Source of the DNA: Clostridiales bacterium
Lineage (GTDB): Bacteria; Bacillota; Clostridia; Christensenellales; Aristaeellaceae
Assembly (NCBI GenBank): GCA_015056085.1
Contig: SVHA01000004.1
Span: forward strand, 62,001-126,000
Direction of reading: 5' to 3'
Length of the DNA stretch: 64,000 nucleotides
In this document: positions 8,583-16,634 of the stretch, in pieces
Numbering within the stretch: the stretch's first letter is position 1
How the letters are laid out: each line of letters begins with the position of its first letter
Notes under the pieces: generated by a model
Database searches by the model: none
What the model was told of the DNA's origin: nothing
Seen by the model: the letters and a program-made list of their open reading frames with translations, nothing else
Position numbers and translations under genes: made by a program

Positions 8583-9029
8583 TCAGCAGGCCTTGGGGCA
8601 GTTCTTCTTGCAGCCTTTGCAGGTATCCAGGCACAGGTCTTCGCCCTTGAGGAACATCTGCACCTGACCCGTCGCCAGCGTTTTTTCCGCCTGAAAGCCC
8701 AGGCGGGCGAAGAAAGCGGCAGTATCTGCGGGGGAAATCAGCCGGATCATGGAAGCGGCGTGGCTTTCTGCCTTGAACAGCAACAGGCGCAGCGTCAGGT
8801 CGCCCAGGCGCATTCCCCGCTTTTCGGGCAGAACGGCGATGTCTCCCAGCCAGTAGGCCCCTTCCTGCCACCAGATGCGCCCTGTGGCGCTGGCGGCGCC
8901 GTCATGCCAGACGATGACGTTCCAGCTGGATTCATCCAGCGAATCTTCGCCCCGGCCGAACACGGCGCTGCGGATGCTCATCGGCACGGAAATCTCTGCG
9001 CCGGGCGCAAACCATTTGCCTTCAACCAT
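8583..9029 (-). CDS. GNAT-fold acetyltransferase with Cys-rich C-terminal tail
   Basis: 148 aa. The central LGDIAVLPEKRGMRLGDLTLRLLL is the acetyl-CoA binding region of GNAT enzymes, and AAFFARLGFQAEKTL is the usual C-terminal helix-strand. The last 16 residues, CLDTCKGCKKNCPKAC, contain five Cys and look like a metal or Fe-S binding add-on. ATG 9029 has AGGGGTG at good spacing; ATG 9038 is too close to it. Substrate unknown. The gene diverges from the DUF896 gene and converges on the Lgt-like gene. Confidence 0.75.
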   Translation of the reverse strand: MVEGKWFAPGAEISVPMSIRSAVFGRGEDSLDESSWNVIVWHDGAASATGRIWWQEGAYWLGDIAVLPEKRGMRLGDLTLRLLLFKAESHAASMIRLISPADTAAFFARLGFQAEKTLATGQVQMFLKGEDLCLDTCKGCKKNCPKAC

Positions 9030-9061
9030 AACATTCACCCCTGTCAGGAGGATATTTCAAC

Positions 9062-9271
9062 ATGGAAAAGTGGAAGATTGACCGCATCAACGAACTGGCC
9101 CGGAAGAAGAAGACCGTGGGCCTGACGGAAGCGGAAATGCAGGAGCAGGCCGTCCTTCGCCGGGAATACATCGACGGATTCAAGGAGAATCTGGCGTCCA
9201 TCCTGGAGAACACGGTGATCCAGCAGCCCGACGGCACCAAGACGCCCCTCAAAAAAAAGAAGCCCAACTGA
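9062..9271 (+). CDS. DUF896 (YnzC-like) small cytosolic protein
   Basis: 69 aa. The pattern KIDRINELARKKKTVGLT, then LRREYIDGFKENL and QPDGT, matches the DUF896/UPF0291 family, whose Bacillus subtilis member YnzC is a small helical-hairpin protein. Length is normal. AGGAGG lies 9 nt upstream of the ATG. Function in the family is not established. The C-terminus is Lys-rich (LKKKKPN). Confidence 0.85.
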   Translation: MEKWKIDRINELARKKKTVGLTEAEMQEQAVLRREYIDGFKENLASILENTVIQQPDGTKTPLKKKKPN

Positions 9272-9355
9272 CGGCGGACGCCCGGTGATACGCTCTACAT
9301 ATTATTATATCACAGGGCCGAAGAAAAGTCAAAATAAAAACTTTTGGCAAAAACC

Positions 9356-9384
9356 TTGCCAAATCCACCATGGTTGTGTATAAT
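9356..9384 (+). promoter_or_regulatory. SigA-type promoter of leader RNA / DUF1292 gene
   Basis: TTGCCA (9356-9361), 17-nt spacer, TATAAT (9379-9384). It predicts a transcript starting near 9391, more than 200 nt before the first good start codon. Confidence 0.8.
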
Positions 9385-9390
9385 AAAGGT

Positions 9391-9600
9391 GCGACAAAGA
9401 GAAGGGAAGAGAAAGGGCTCTGAAAGTGGAGAGACCCTGAATCCCCCGGGAAATGCGGAAGCAAGTCGTGGGTTACCTCCGGGGCCGCCAAGAAAGAAAC
9501 AGTACGGCATAACATAGCAGATGCGTTGTGCTGGCGGTCAGCGGCAGGAGTGAACAAGCACCGCATCGTTCCCGATCCCGCTTTGGACGAAGCAGAAAAG
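9391..9600 (+). ncRNA. candidate structured leader or small RNA upstream of DUF1292 gene
   Basis: About 210 nt between a strong promoter and the DUF1292 ribosome binding site contain no start-supported ORF. Successive helices can be drawn: GGGCTCT/AGAGACCC-type arms at about 9415-9437, CCCCGG/CCGGGG arms spanning about 9445-9484, and GCCGCCAA/TTGGCGGT-like arms spanning about 9485-9540. Length and promoter would suit 6S RNA, but I cannot confirm its conserved bubble. It could equally be a cis-acting leader, because no terminator separates it from the gene. Confidence 0.4.
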
Positions 9601-9611
9601 AGGTGTTACCG

Positions 9612-10004
9612 TTGAACCAAGAAGAGCAGCATATCACTGACCAGGAGTTGGAAGAAGCGGACTTCTCCGACCGGATCGAAATGACCGACGAAGAAGGTAA
9701 TACCACGCTCTTTGATATCGTTGACTACTTTTTCTACAACGGTGAAGAATATGCTATTCTCACGGAGACTGTCAACGAGGAGTCCGCTCAGCCTGAGCAG
9801 GTAGCACAGTGCGCCCAGGACGACGAATCCGAGGAGCAGGAAGAGATCGCCTGCTACATCATGAAGGTGGTTCCCTCCACCGATGAGAACGGTGATGAAG
9901 TAGAGGAATTCGTCCCCGTGGAAGACCAGGCACTTGAGGCGAAACTGATTGATATTGCCGGCACCAAACTCAATGCTGACAACGACCTGGATGACGAAGA
10001 CTGA
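9612..10004 (+). CDS. DUF1292 (YrzB-like) acidic protein
   Basis: 130 aa from a TTG start with AAAAGAGGTG 7 nt upstream; an in-frame ATG at 9528 has no ribosome binding site and lies inside the structured leader. RIEMTDEEGNTTLFDIVDYFFYNGEEYAIL is the DUF1292 core, followed by an acidic spacer and the second half EEIACYIMKVV...LEAKLIDIA. The family is usual in Bacillota; in B. subtilis it sits with alaS-yrrK genes, not here. Function unknown. A strong terminator follows at 10033-10060. Confidence 0.85.
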   Translation: MNQEEQHITDQELEEADFSDRIEMTDEEGNTTLFDIVDYFFYNGEEYAILTETVNEESAQPEQVAQCAQDDESEEQEEIACYIMKVVPSTDENGDEVEEFVPVEDQALEAKLIDIAGTKLNADNDLDDED

Positions 10005-10032
10005 TTCGTCCAACTGAATATCTGGCACCCAT

Positions 10033-10060
10033 GCGGATGGCGACGGCCATCCGCTTTTTT
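10033..10060 (+). terminator. Rho-independent terminator after DUF1292 gene
   Basis: Arms GCGGATGG (10033-10040) and CCATCCGC (10047-10054), 6-nt loop, then TTTTTT. Confidence 0.9.
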
Positions 10061-10091
10061 GTGCGGAAAAGAGCCGCTCGACTCGCCTTTC

Positions 10092-10198
10092 TGTGGATAA
10101 CCATGTGGATAACCCACTCTTCTTTGTGGATAACCGCTGGATAAAATGTGGGCAAGTGCGGAAATCGTGGGGATAAGGCGAGGTTGGGTGTGGATATG
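10092..10198 (-). other. cluster of DnaA boxes
   Basis: Three perfect TGTGGATAA 9-mers (TTATCCACA on the minus strand) occur at 10092-10100, 10104-10112 and 10125-10133, with an 8/9 match (TGTGGATAT) near 10190 and further GGGGATAAG repeats nearby. The stretch is non-coding, between the DUF1292 terminator and repeat block 2. Confidence 0.65.
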
Positions 10199-10414
10199 GG
10201 TGGGGATAAGGAGGAAGGCGTTGCCGGCAAGAGGGAAAGTCGTTCCCCAACCATCATGCTCCAAATTGTATGGCCGGAGGGGCGCCGAAGGTTTCCCCTG
10301 GACCCCTTCGGTCTGCATCCTTGTAAGTAGACTTTCCCGAATCGATGAAAACCGTTCCTTCAACAAACAGGTTAATACTTCTCCATCCGGAGGGAGCCCG
10401 AAGGTTTCCAAAGG

Positions 10415-10475
10415 AAACGAACTGCCCAGTGGGCAGTCGCCGAAGGCGAGTTTCCGGAGCGAAGCGGAGGCGGAC
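10415..10475 (+). repeat. 61-nt cassette nested in the loop hairpin
   Basis: Exact reverse-complement partner of 1619-1679. Here it interrupts the arm CCAAAGG just before CGATCGG, leaving the closing arm GCCCTTTGG intact. Confidence 0.8.
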
Positions 10476-11204
10476 CGATCGGAAAGCCCTTTGGCGGGGG
10501 TGGCGGGGGCAGGGCCCCCGACCGGGGTGTGGGGCAGAGCCCCACCTTGCAAGGGATAGCGCTTGTCGGGTGTTCTTTCTCAAGCCTGAGAAAGAACCAA
10601 AGAGGGCCAGAGGGGGTGTCTCAATTCATCCCACCCGGAGACACCCCCTCTGGACTCCCCCCCTTTCCCCCTGTCTTGTGTGGGTTATTGGGTTGACTGC
10701 CCCACAAACGCCTCGCGGGGGCGGCCCGCTTCGGGGCTGCTCCGATGGAGTCCGTGTGCGGCGACGGAGCGCCGCACGCCGGAACTGTTGTGGAGTGTCT
10801 TGTCGGATACCTGTTTCTTATCTTTGCAGGGGCAACCAGGGGGCTTTCCGATCGCCCCCTGGACCCCTTCGGAGTCCCCTCCGATGATAGTTGTCCGAAC
10901 AATAAACAAAGGAAAATCCCCCTCAATAAAAATCCCCCAAGCCCGTCAAGGCTCGAGGTGATGGGTCAAGGGCCAAATAAGACTACTTGCATCCGAAGGT
11001 TTCCAAAGGGCGATCGGAAAGCCCTTTGGTCGCCCATGAGGGCGAAACCCCACCTCGGACAGAAGGCTGTCCCAAATCTAATACGATACCTGTTTCACTG
11101 CTTGCCGCAACAACCAGGGGGCTTTCCGGTCGCCCCCTGGACCCCTTCGGAGTCCCCTCCGTTGTTACTTGTCCGAACAACAAACAAATGAAAATACCCC
11201 TCAC

Positions 11205-11235
11205 AAAAAATCCCCCGAAGCCTCTGGCTTCGGGG
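11205..11235 (-). terminator. terminator of the rfb operon
   Basis: Read on the minus strand: arms CCCCGAAGCC (11226-11235) and GGCTTCGGGG (11213-11222) with a 3-nt loop, then TTTTTT (11205-11210). Confidence 0.85.
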
Positions 11236-11368
11236 TAATGGGTCAAGAGCCAATGGCCCTTGCGGGGGGGAGTATCGGGGGCAGGGCCCCGTAAATGATT
11301 GTTTCTTTTCGGAAGTGTAGCATTATGATAGAAGTAGGCGCTCCTGCGAGACTCTCCGCCGATAGTCT

Positions 11369-12301
11369 TCAGTCAGTCTCTCCCACTTGCCCCAGAATCT
11401 CTGCCAGATACCGCTTCAGCGCATCCTTCCACTCTGGCAGGGGCTCAAAGCCGTTTGCCATCAGCTTGCTCTTATCCAAACGGCTGTTGAAGGGCCGGGC
11501 GGCCTTGCTCAGGCCGTATTCTGCGGTGGTGACGGGGTGCACGGTGACATTCTTGCCCGCCTGGCGGAAGATTTCTGTGGCAAATTCGTGCCAGGAGATG
11601 TATCCGCCCTCGTTGGTGGCGTGGTAGACGCCGTACTTGTCGGAAGCAATCATGTCCGCCAGCAGACGGGACAGGTCCAGCGTGTAGGTGGGCGTGCCGA
11701 TCTGGTCGCACACCACCCGCAGGGTGTCGTACTTGTCCGCCAGTTTCAGCATGGTCTTGACAAAATTGTTGCCGTTCTTGCCGAACACCCAGGCGATGCG
11801 CACGATGAAGTACTTGTCCAGCGTCTCCCGCACCGCCAGTTCGCCCTCCAACTTCGTCTGGCCATAGTGGCACAGGGGGGCGTAGTCGGTGCAATCAGTC
11901 TTCCAGGGCTCGGTGCCCTGACCGTCAAAGATGTAATCCGTGCTGATGTAGAGCATCTTCGCCCCGGCGGCTTTGCAGGCCTGGGCGATGTGCCTCGTGC
12001 CATCAGCGTTGATGGCGCGCACTTTGGGCTGATTTTCCTCGTCCTCGGCTGCGTCCACCGCCGTCCAGGCGGCGCAGTGGATGACCGCATCTGCCTTTGT
12101 CTGGCTGATGGTAGCGCTGACCGCCTGCCGGTCGGTGATGTCCAACTGGATGTACGAAGCGGCACACACCGCCGTGCCATCCTGGGCACCGGAATAGGCC
12201 GGGGTGATGTCGCTGCCAATGGCTTCCACGCCCCGGGCCAGCAGTTCATTCACCACATCATGGCCCAACTGACCGTTGACGCCGGTTACAAATACCTTCA
12301 T
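11369..12301 (-). CDS. rfbD: dTDP-4-dehydrorhamnose reductase
   Basis: 310 aa, last gene of the rhamnose operon; it reduces dTDP-4-keto-L-rhamnose to dTDP-L-rhamnose in the cytosol. NAD(P)-binding motif GVNGQLG at residues 7-13; catalytic pair YGQTK (YxxxK) near residue 145; STDYIFDG upstream supplies the catalytic Thr/Ser. The sequence carries a typical RfbD C-terminal segment SRPxNSRL-like (ARPFNSRLDKSKL). Slightly longer than the common 280-300 aa. It lies 11 bp downstream of rfbB. Confidence 0.95.
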   Translation of the reverse strand: MKVFVTGVNGQLGHDVVNELLARGVEAIGSDITPAYSGAQDGTAVCAASYIQLDITDRQAVSATISQTKADAVIHCAAWTAVDAAEDEENQPKVRAINADGTRHIAQACKAAGAKMLYISTDYIFDGQGTEPWKTDCTDYAPLCHYGQTKLEGELAVRETLDKYFIVRIAWVFGKNGNNFVKTMLKLADKYDTLRVVCDQIGTPTYTLDLSRLLADMIASDKYGVYHATNEGGYISWHEFATEIFRQAGKNVTVHPVTTAEYGLSKAARPFNSRLDKSKLMANGFEPLPEWKDALKRYLAEILGQVGETD

Positions 12302-12312
12302 GCGTTTCTCCT

Positions 12313-13338
12313 TTACCTGTTGCTGTACATCTTATCGTAGTACTGCTGATACTCGCCAGAGATAATCTCCTGCCACCAGTCCTTGTTGTCCAGGTACCAC
12401 TGGATGGTCTTCTTGATGCCGTCCTTGAACATGGTTTCCGGCAGCCAACCCAGCTCGCTGTGAATCTTGGTGGGGTCGATGGCGTAGCGCAGGTCGTGGC
12501 CCTTGCGGTCGCCAACGTAGGTGATGAGGGATTCGGGCTTTCCCAGTTCCTTGCAGATGATTTTGACGATGTCGATGTTGGCCATCTCGTTGTGGCCGCC
12601 GATGTTGTACACCTCGCCCACACGGCCCTTGTGGATGATCAGGTCAATGGCCTTGCAGTGGTCTTCCACATACAGCCAGTCGCGGACGTTCTCGCCGGTG
12701 CCGTAGACAGGCAGGGGCTTATCAGCCAGGGCGTTGGCGATCATCAGCGGAATCAGCTTCTCCGGGAAGTGGTAGGGGCCGTAGTTGTTGGAGCAGCGGC
12801 TGATGGTCACCGGCAGGCCGAAGGTGCGGTGATAGGCCAGCACCAGCAGGTCGGCGCCCGCCTTGGAGGAGGAGTAAGGGCTGGAGGTGTGGATGGGGGT
12901 CTCCTCGGTGAAGAACAGGTCGGGGCGATCCAGGGGCAGATCGCCGTAGACCTCGTCCGTGGACACCTGATGGTAGCGCTCGATGCCGTACTTGCGGCAG
13001 GCGTCCATCATCACCTGGGTGCCCATGATGTTGGTCTGCAGGAACACGCCGGGGTTTTCGATGGAGCGGTCCACGTGGGATTCCGCAGCGAAGTTCACCA
13101 CGATGTCGGGATGTTCTTCCTCGAACAGGGCAAACACGGCGTCCCGGTCGCAAATGTCCGCCTTCACAAAGCGGAAGTTGGGATTGTCCATCACGGGCTT
13201 CAGGGTGGACAGGTTGCCGGCGTAGGTCAGCTTATCCAGGCAGATGATGCGATAGTCCGGGTACTTGTCCAGCATATGGAACACGAAGTTGCTGCCGATG
13301 AAACCGGCGCCGCCGGTCACGATAATGGTCTTGCTCAT
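12313..13338 (-). CDS. rfbB: dTDP-glucose 4,6-dehydratase
   Basis: 341 aa extended short-chain dehydrogenase: GGAGFIGSNF nucleotide-binding motif at residues 9-18, STDEVYGDL with the catalytic Thr-Asp-Glu, and YSSSK for the YxxxK pair. It converts dTDP-glucose to dTDP-4-keto-6-deoxyglucose, second step of dTDP-L-rhamnose synthesis. RNNYGPYHFPEKLIP-like text (SNNYGPYHFPEKLIPLMI) is diagnostic. It sits between rfbC and rfbD with 11-14 bp gaps, so it is co-transcribed. Confidence 0.96.
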   Translation of the reverse strand: MSKTIIVTGGAGFIGSNFVFHMLDKYPDYRIICLDKLTYAGNLSTLKPVMDNPNFRFVKADICDRDAVFALFEEEHPDIVVNFAAESHVDRSIENPGVFLQTNIMGTQVMMDACRKYGIERYHQVSTDEVYGDLPLDRPDLFFTEETPIHTSSPYSSSKAGADLLVLAYHRTFGLPVTISRCSNNYGPYHFPEKLIPLMIANALADKPLPVYGTGENVRDWLYVEDHCKAIDLIIHKGRVGEVYNIGGHNEMANIDIVKIICKELGKPESLITYVGDRKGHDLRYAIDPTKIHSELGWLPETMFKDGIKKTIQWYLDNKDWWQEIISGEYQQYYDKMYSNR

Positions 13339-13352
13339 GGGTATCTATCTCC

Positions 13353-13913
13353 TTAAATCTCTCCGTAAACAAAGTTACAATCGCTGTCGTCCAGCATGGG
13401 GCTGGTGGTGTCCTTCTGGCTCAGGATGGGATCGGAAATGCCCCAGTCCACGCCGATGGAGGGGTCGTTGAACCGGATGCCCCGGTCGCACTCCTTGGAG
13501 TAGAGGTTGTCCACCTTGTAGCAGAACTCCACGTTTTCGGTCAGGGTCACAAAGCCGTGACCGAATCCCCGGGGGATGAACAGCATCCGCTTGTTGTCGG
13601 CAGTCAGTTCCACCGCCACCCACTGCTTGTAGGTGGGGCTGCCCTTGCGCAGGTCCACCGCCACATCCAGCACGGCCCCCTTGGTGACCCGCACCAGCTT
13701 GGCCTGGGCCATGGGCGCATTCTGGAAATGAATCCCCCGCAGAATGCCCTTTTGGGCAGAGAAGGACTGGTTGTCCTGCACGAACACATTGTTGATACCC
13801 AGGTCGGCAAAGGTCTTGGTGGAGTAGGTCTCCATGAAATAGCCGCGGTGGTCGCCGTGCACATCGGGCTCGATGATGCACACGCCTTCCAGTTTGGTGT
13901 CGATTCGCTTCAT
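13353..13913 (-). CDS. rfbC: dTDP-4-dehydrorhamnose 3,5-epimerase
   Basis: 186 aa cupin-fold epimerase. FVQDNQSFSAQKGILRGIHFQ holds the conserved RGIHFQ active-site His, with KGAVLDVAVDLRKGSPTY and IPRGFGHGFVTL as the other family blocks. It makes the third step of dTDP-L-rhamnose synthesis. The start overlaps the rfbA stop by one base (TGATG arrangement), indicating translational coupling. Confidence 0.95.
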   Translation of the reverse strand: MKRIDTKLEGVCIIEPDVHGDHRGYFMETYSTKTFADLGINNVFVQDNQSFSAQKGILRGIHFQNAPMAQAKLVRVTKGAVLDVAVDLRKGSPTYKQWVAVELTADNKRMLFIPRGFGHGFVTLTENVEFCYKVDNLYSKECDRGIRFNDPSIGVDWGISDPILSQKDTTSPMLDDSDCNFVYGEI

Positions 13914-14800
13914 CAGTAACGCACCTTTCCTTCCGCCACGGCCTTCAGATGCGTGCCGTAGGGCGATTTGCCGTAGCGTTCAGCAGATTCCAGCAGCTTT
14001 TCCTTGCTGATCCAGCCGTACTTATAGGCAATTTCCTCGGGGGCGGAAATCTTGATGCCCTGGCGCTTTTCCACCATCTGCACGAAATCGGCAGCCTCCA
14101 CCAGGGAATCCATGGTGCCGGTGTCCAGCCAGGCAAAGCCACGGCCCAGCAGCTGCACGTCCAGCCGGCCGCACTGCAGGTACAGGTCGTTCAGCGTGGT
14201 GATTTCCAGTTCGCCACGGGCGGAGGGCTTGACCTTGTGCGCCATGGCGGAAACGCCCTTGGGGTAGAAATACAGACCGGTGATGGCATAGTTGCTCTTG
14301 GGCTGCGCCGGCTTTTCTTCCACGGAAATCACACGGCCTTCGTCGTTGAATTCCACGATGCCGAAACGCTCCGGGTCGGTCACATAGTAGCCGAACACGG
14401 TGGCACTGGCATTTTCTTCCGCATTCTCCACAGCGGCCTTCAGGATTTTCGAAAATCCGTTTCCATAGAAGATGTTGTCGCCCAGCACCATGGCGCAGGC
14501 ATCGTCGCCGATGAACTCTTCACCCAGCAGGAACGCCTGAGCCAGGCCGTCGGGGGAGGGCTGGACTTTGTAGGACAGATTCAGCCCGAACTGGTTTCCG
14601 TCCCCAAGCAGATTTTCAAACCGGGGCGTGTCTTCCGGCGTAGAAATAATGAGAATGTCCTTAATCCCCGCCAGCATCAGGGTGGACAGGGGATAATAAA
14701 TCATGGGTTTGTCGTATACCGGGAGAAGTTGCTTGGACGTCACCATGGTCAGGGGATACAGGCGCGTTCCGGCGCCGCCAGCAAGGATGATACCCTTCAT
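13913..14800 (-). CDS. rfbA: glucose-1-phosphate thymidylyltransferase
   Basis: 295 aa. [18 protein letters not shown] is the nucleotide-binding signature at the N-terminus, and the usual [19 protein letters not shown] block follows in the middle. It makes dTDP-glucose from glucose-1-phosphate and dTTP, the first step of the pathway. ATG 14800 is chosen because GGAGG lies 7 nt upstream and the protein then starts as in the family; an upstream extension to 14827 starts with TTG. First gene of the operon rfbA-C-B-D, which supplies L-rhamnose for cell-wall polysaccharide. Confidence 0.96.
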   Translation of the reverse strand: MKGIILAGGAGTRLYPLTMVTSKQLLPVYDKPMIYYPLSTLMLAGIKDILIISTPEDTPRFENLLGDGNQFGLNLSYKVQPSPDGLAQAFLLGEEFIGDDACAMVLGDNIFYGNGFSKILKAAVENAEENASATVFGYYVTDPERFGIVEFNDEGRVISVEEKPAQPKSNYAITGLYFYPKGVSAMAHKVKPSARGELEITTLNDLYLQCGRLDVQLLGRGFAWLDTGTMDSLVEAADFVQMVEKRQGIKISAPEEIAYKYGWISKEKLLESAERYGKSPYGTHLKAVAEGKVRY

Positions 14801-14950
14801 AAAATCTTCCTCCGTCTTGCTCATCAAATCTATTCAGCATTTGTGGGCATGGCATACTTTCACTCCTTACACATTTCCCGATGGATGCGCCTTTTTCCTT
14901 CTTTTTGGCGGATTCCTTTTGGGTGAGAAGGGATTCTTTCGCCACTTCGT

Positions 14951-14980
14951 TTGACTTTTCGCAGAAATTTCATCTATAAT
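14951..14980 (+). promoter_or_regulatory. SigA-type promoter of SWIM protein gene
   Basis: TTGACT (14951-14956), 18-nt spacer, TATAAT (14975-14980); 52 bp before the start codon. Confidence 0.7.
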
Positions 14981-15031
14981 GTAATCAGCATACGCACGCG
15001 CAACACATTTCACCTTTCTCAGGAGGTATCG

Positions 15032-15499
15032 ATGGGAATCCTCAATTGTGCCAGTTTTCAGTCGCAGTGGCGTGGTTACGAATATTATCAGGCGAAAAAA
15101 GCGGTGATCACGCATCGCATCAGCGACACCCAGGTGTTTGGCGTGGTTGCCGGCACTGAAGGCAATCAATATCAGGTGCATCTGGACGTCGCTCACCCCC
15201 GGAAATGCACCTGCAACTGCCCACACGCCGATGGTAAGCGCATTAACTGCAAACATCAGGTGGCGCTGTATTTCACTCTTTTCCCGCAGGAAGCCATTCT
15301 GTGGAAGGATGACGTTGACAGCCAGGAGGACAGAGCGCTTCTTCAACAGGAACAGGAACTCAACAATCTGCTCCACGCCATTCACGCCATGAAAAAATCC
15401 GAGCTGGAAGCGCTTGTGCTGGAAATGATGAGCAGCGGACCAGAATGGCAGTATCGGAGGCTGGTTGACCGGGTTTTGTACGATTGGCAACGCCGCTGA
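15032..15499 (+). CDS. SWIM zinc-finger protein
   Basis: 155 aa. The motif CTCNCPHADGKRINCKH around residues 58-74 fits the CxCx(n)CxH SWIM zinc finger, a DNA- or protein-binding module found with helicases and recombination factors. Here it is a stand-alone short protein: N-terminal strand-rich part, the finger, then a C-terminal helical segment (LLQQEQELNNLLHAIHAMKKSELEALVLEMM). AGGAGG at 15021-15026 supports ATG 15032. A clear promoter precedes it. Partner or target unknown. Confidence 0.8.
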   Translation: MGILNCASFQSQWRGYEYYQAKKAVITHRISDTQVFGVVAGTEGNQYQVHLDVAHPRKCTCNCPHADGKRINCKHQVALYFTLFPQEAILWKDDVDSQEDRALLQQEQELNNLLHAIHAMKKSELEALVLEMMSSGPEWQYRRLVDRVLYDWQRR

Positions 15500-15620
15500 C
15501 AGCGGGTAGTCAGGCACTGAAAATAAGTTTTTCAAACAGCGCCCCTCGCACCACTGATTGTTTTCCAAAAGCATGATTTCCGAGACCATCCCCGCATACC
15601 ATCCACCGGGAGGGATGCGC

Positions 15621-16319
15621 ATGACGGAACTGATTTCTGCGCTGCTGCCGGCATTGATGCAGCAGTGCCTTTTCTTTCTGGGGTACATCACCGGCCGGTC
15701 GGAATTCCCCAAGCCCCTGAGCCGGGAGGAGGAAAATCAGTGCATACAGGAGATGATAGAGGGCAGCGAGGCCGCACGGGAGCGGCTCATCACCCACAAT
15801 CTGCGCCTGGTGAGCCACATCGCCCGCAAGTATGCCGTGCCGGGGTACGGGGCGGATGATCTGATCTCCGTAGGCGTCATCGGGTTGATTAAGGCGGTGA
15901 ACAGCTACCGTGCCGGCGCCGGAACGGCCCTGGGGACATACGCCGCCCGGTGCATCGAGAACGAAATCCTGATGGTGCTCAGGGCGTCCAGAAAGAGTCA
16001 GGGGGATGTGTCCCTGTCCGATCCCATCGGTACAGATGGCGAAGGCAACGACATTACCTTTCAGGACATTCTGGGTACGGACGCCGATGCGGTGGAAGAG
16101 GAGGTGCTGCGCTCCATCACCCTGCAAAAGGTGCATCAGGCGCTGAAAAAGTTACCGGCGAGGGAGCGGCTGGTGATTGAAATGCGCTACGGCCTGACGG
16201 ACGGCGTGATGCACCCTCAGCACGAGGTGGCGGAAACGCTGGGCATCAGCCGGTCGTATGTCTCCCGTGTAGAAAAGCACGCCGTGGAGCTGCTGCGGGC
16301 GGAAGTGGAGGAGGGGTGA
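15621..16319 (+). CDS. sigK: sporulation RNA polymerase sigma factor SigK-like
   Basis: 232 aa. Region 2 (ERLITHNLRLVSHIARKY, then DDLISVGVIGLIKAVNSY) and region 4 (LPARERLVIEMRYGL, then EVAETLGISRSYVSRVEKHAVELL) are complete. The N-terminal QQCLFFLGYITGRSEFPKPLS is the SigK pro-sequence and first helix, so processing in the mother cell is likely. The gene is uninterrupted, with no skin-type element. ATG 15621 has GGGAGGG 6 nt upstream. It implies the organism carries at least part of the sporulation cascade; SigE is the close alternative but lacks this N-terminus. Confidence 0.85.
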   Translation: MTELISALLPALMQQCLFFLGYITGRSEFPKPLSREEENQCIQEMIEGSEAARERLITHNLRLVSHIARKYAVPGYGADDLISVGVIGLIKAVNSYRAGAGTALGTYAARCIENEILMVLRASRKSQGDVSLSDPIGTDGEGNDITFQDILGTDADAVEEEVLRSITLQKVHQALKKLPARERLVIEMRYGLTDGVMHPQHEVAETLGISRSYVSRVEKHAVELLRAEVEEG

Positions 16320-16394
16320 GCGGGGGAGGCTCTTTGACCCCCCTCCCCCTGTACCTGTTTCATCTGCTATACTCTTATACAGGAGGTGTAAGCA

Positions 16395-16634
16395 ATGAAA
16401 CTACAAACACAACTGAAGCGCTATCTTGCATATCTCCAGCAGGGTGCAAGCCCACCTGTAATTGATCAAGAGAAAAAGCTGTTGTATTCCACGAGACTAT
16501 CTCTTTTTCATTCACCACATCAGTTCCCTCTCGGAAAGTCAACCAAAACTCTTTCCTCCCCGCCCTTTCTGTGCTACAATACTCTCATCCCCACCGAGTT
16601 GTCAGGAGGTCACCATGAAGCAGACATACATTGA
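16395..16634 (+). CDS. possible small ORF upstream of transglutaminase gene
   Basis: 79 codons from ATG with an excellent AGGAGGTG ribosome binding site 6 nt upstream. The first 32 residues look protein-like (MKLQTQLKRYLAYLQQGAS), but the rest is Ser/Pro/Leu-rich and runs over the promoter-like stretch and the start of the next gene. It may be a decayed or frameshifted gene, or a leader peptide for the gene at 16615. Confidence 0.3.
   Translation: MKLQTQLKRYLAYLQQGASPPVIDQEKKLLYSTRLSLFHSPHQFPLGKSTKTLSSPPFLCYNTLIPTELSGGHHEADIH

Larger units (their letters stand above)
10270..11368. repeat. composite intergenic repeat block 2
   Basis: No credible gene. From left: a spacer module ending CCCGAAGGTTT; a loop hairpin enlarged by the 61-nt cassette (10408-10494); GGGGGCAGGGCCCCC and GGGGCAGAGCCCC hairpins; a 24-nt palindrome with one mismatch (10573-10596); the CCAGAGGGGGTGTCTC long hairpin (about 10606-10652); the conserved GTGCGGCG hairpin (10745-10790); an inverted loop hairpin (about 10838-10864); a terminator-like hairpin CCCCAAGCC near 10931; a loop hairpin at 11003-11029; a second inverted loop hairpin with GACCGGAAA-type loop near 11116; then the rfbD terminator and a short hairpin chain. 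Confidence 0.85.

Noticed and set aside
14661..14855. Small ORF with AAGGAGTG upstream of rfbA
   Set aside because: It runs out of frame through the start of rfbA, and its codons beyond the overlap are rfbA shadow; a leader role cannot be excluded but is unsupported.
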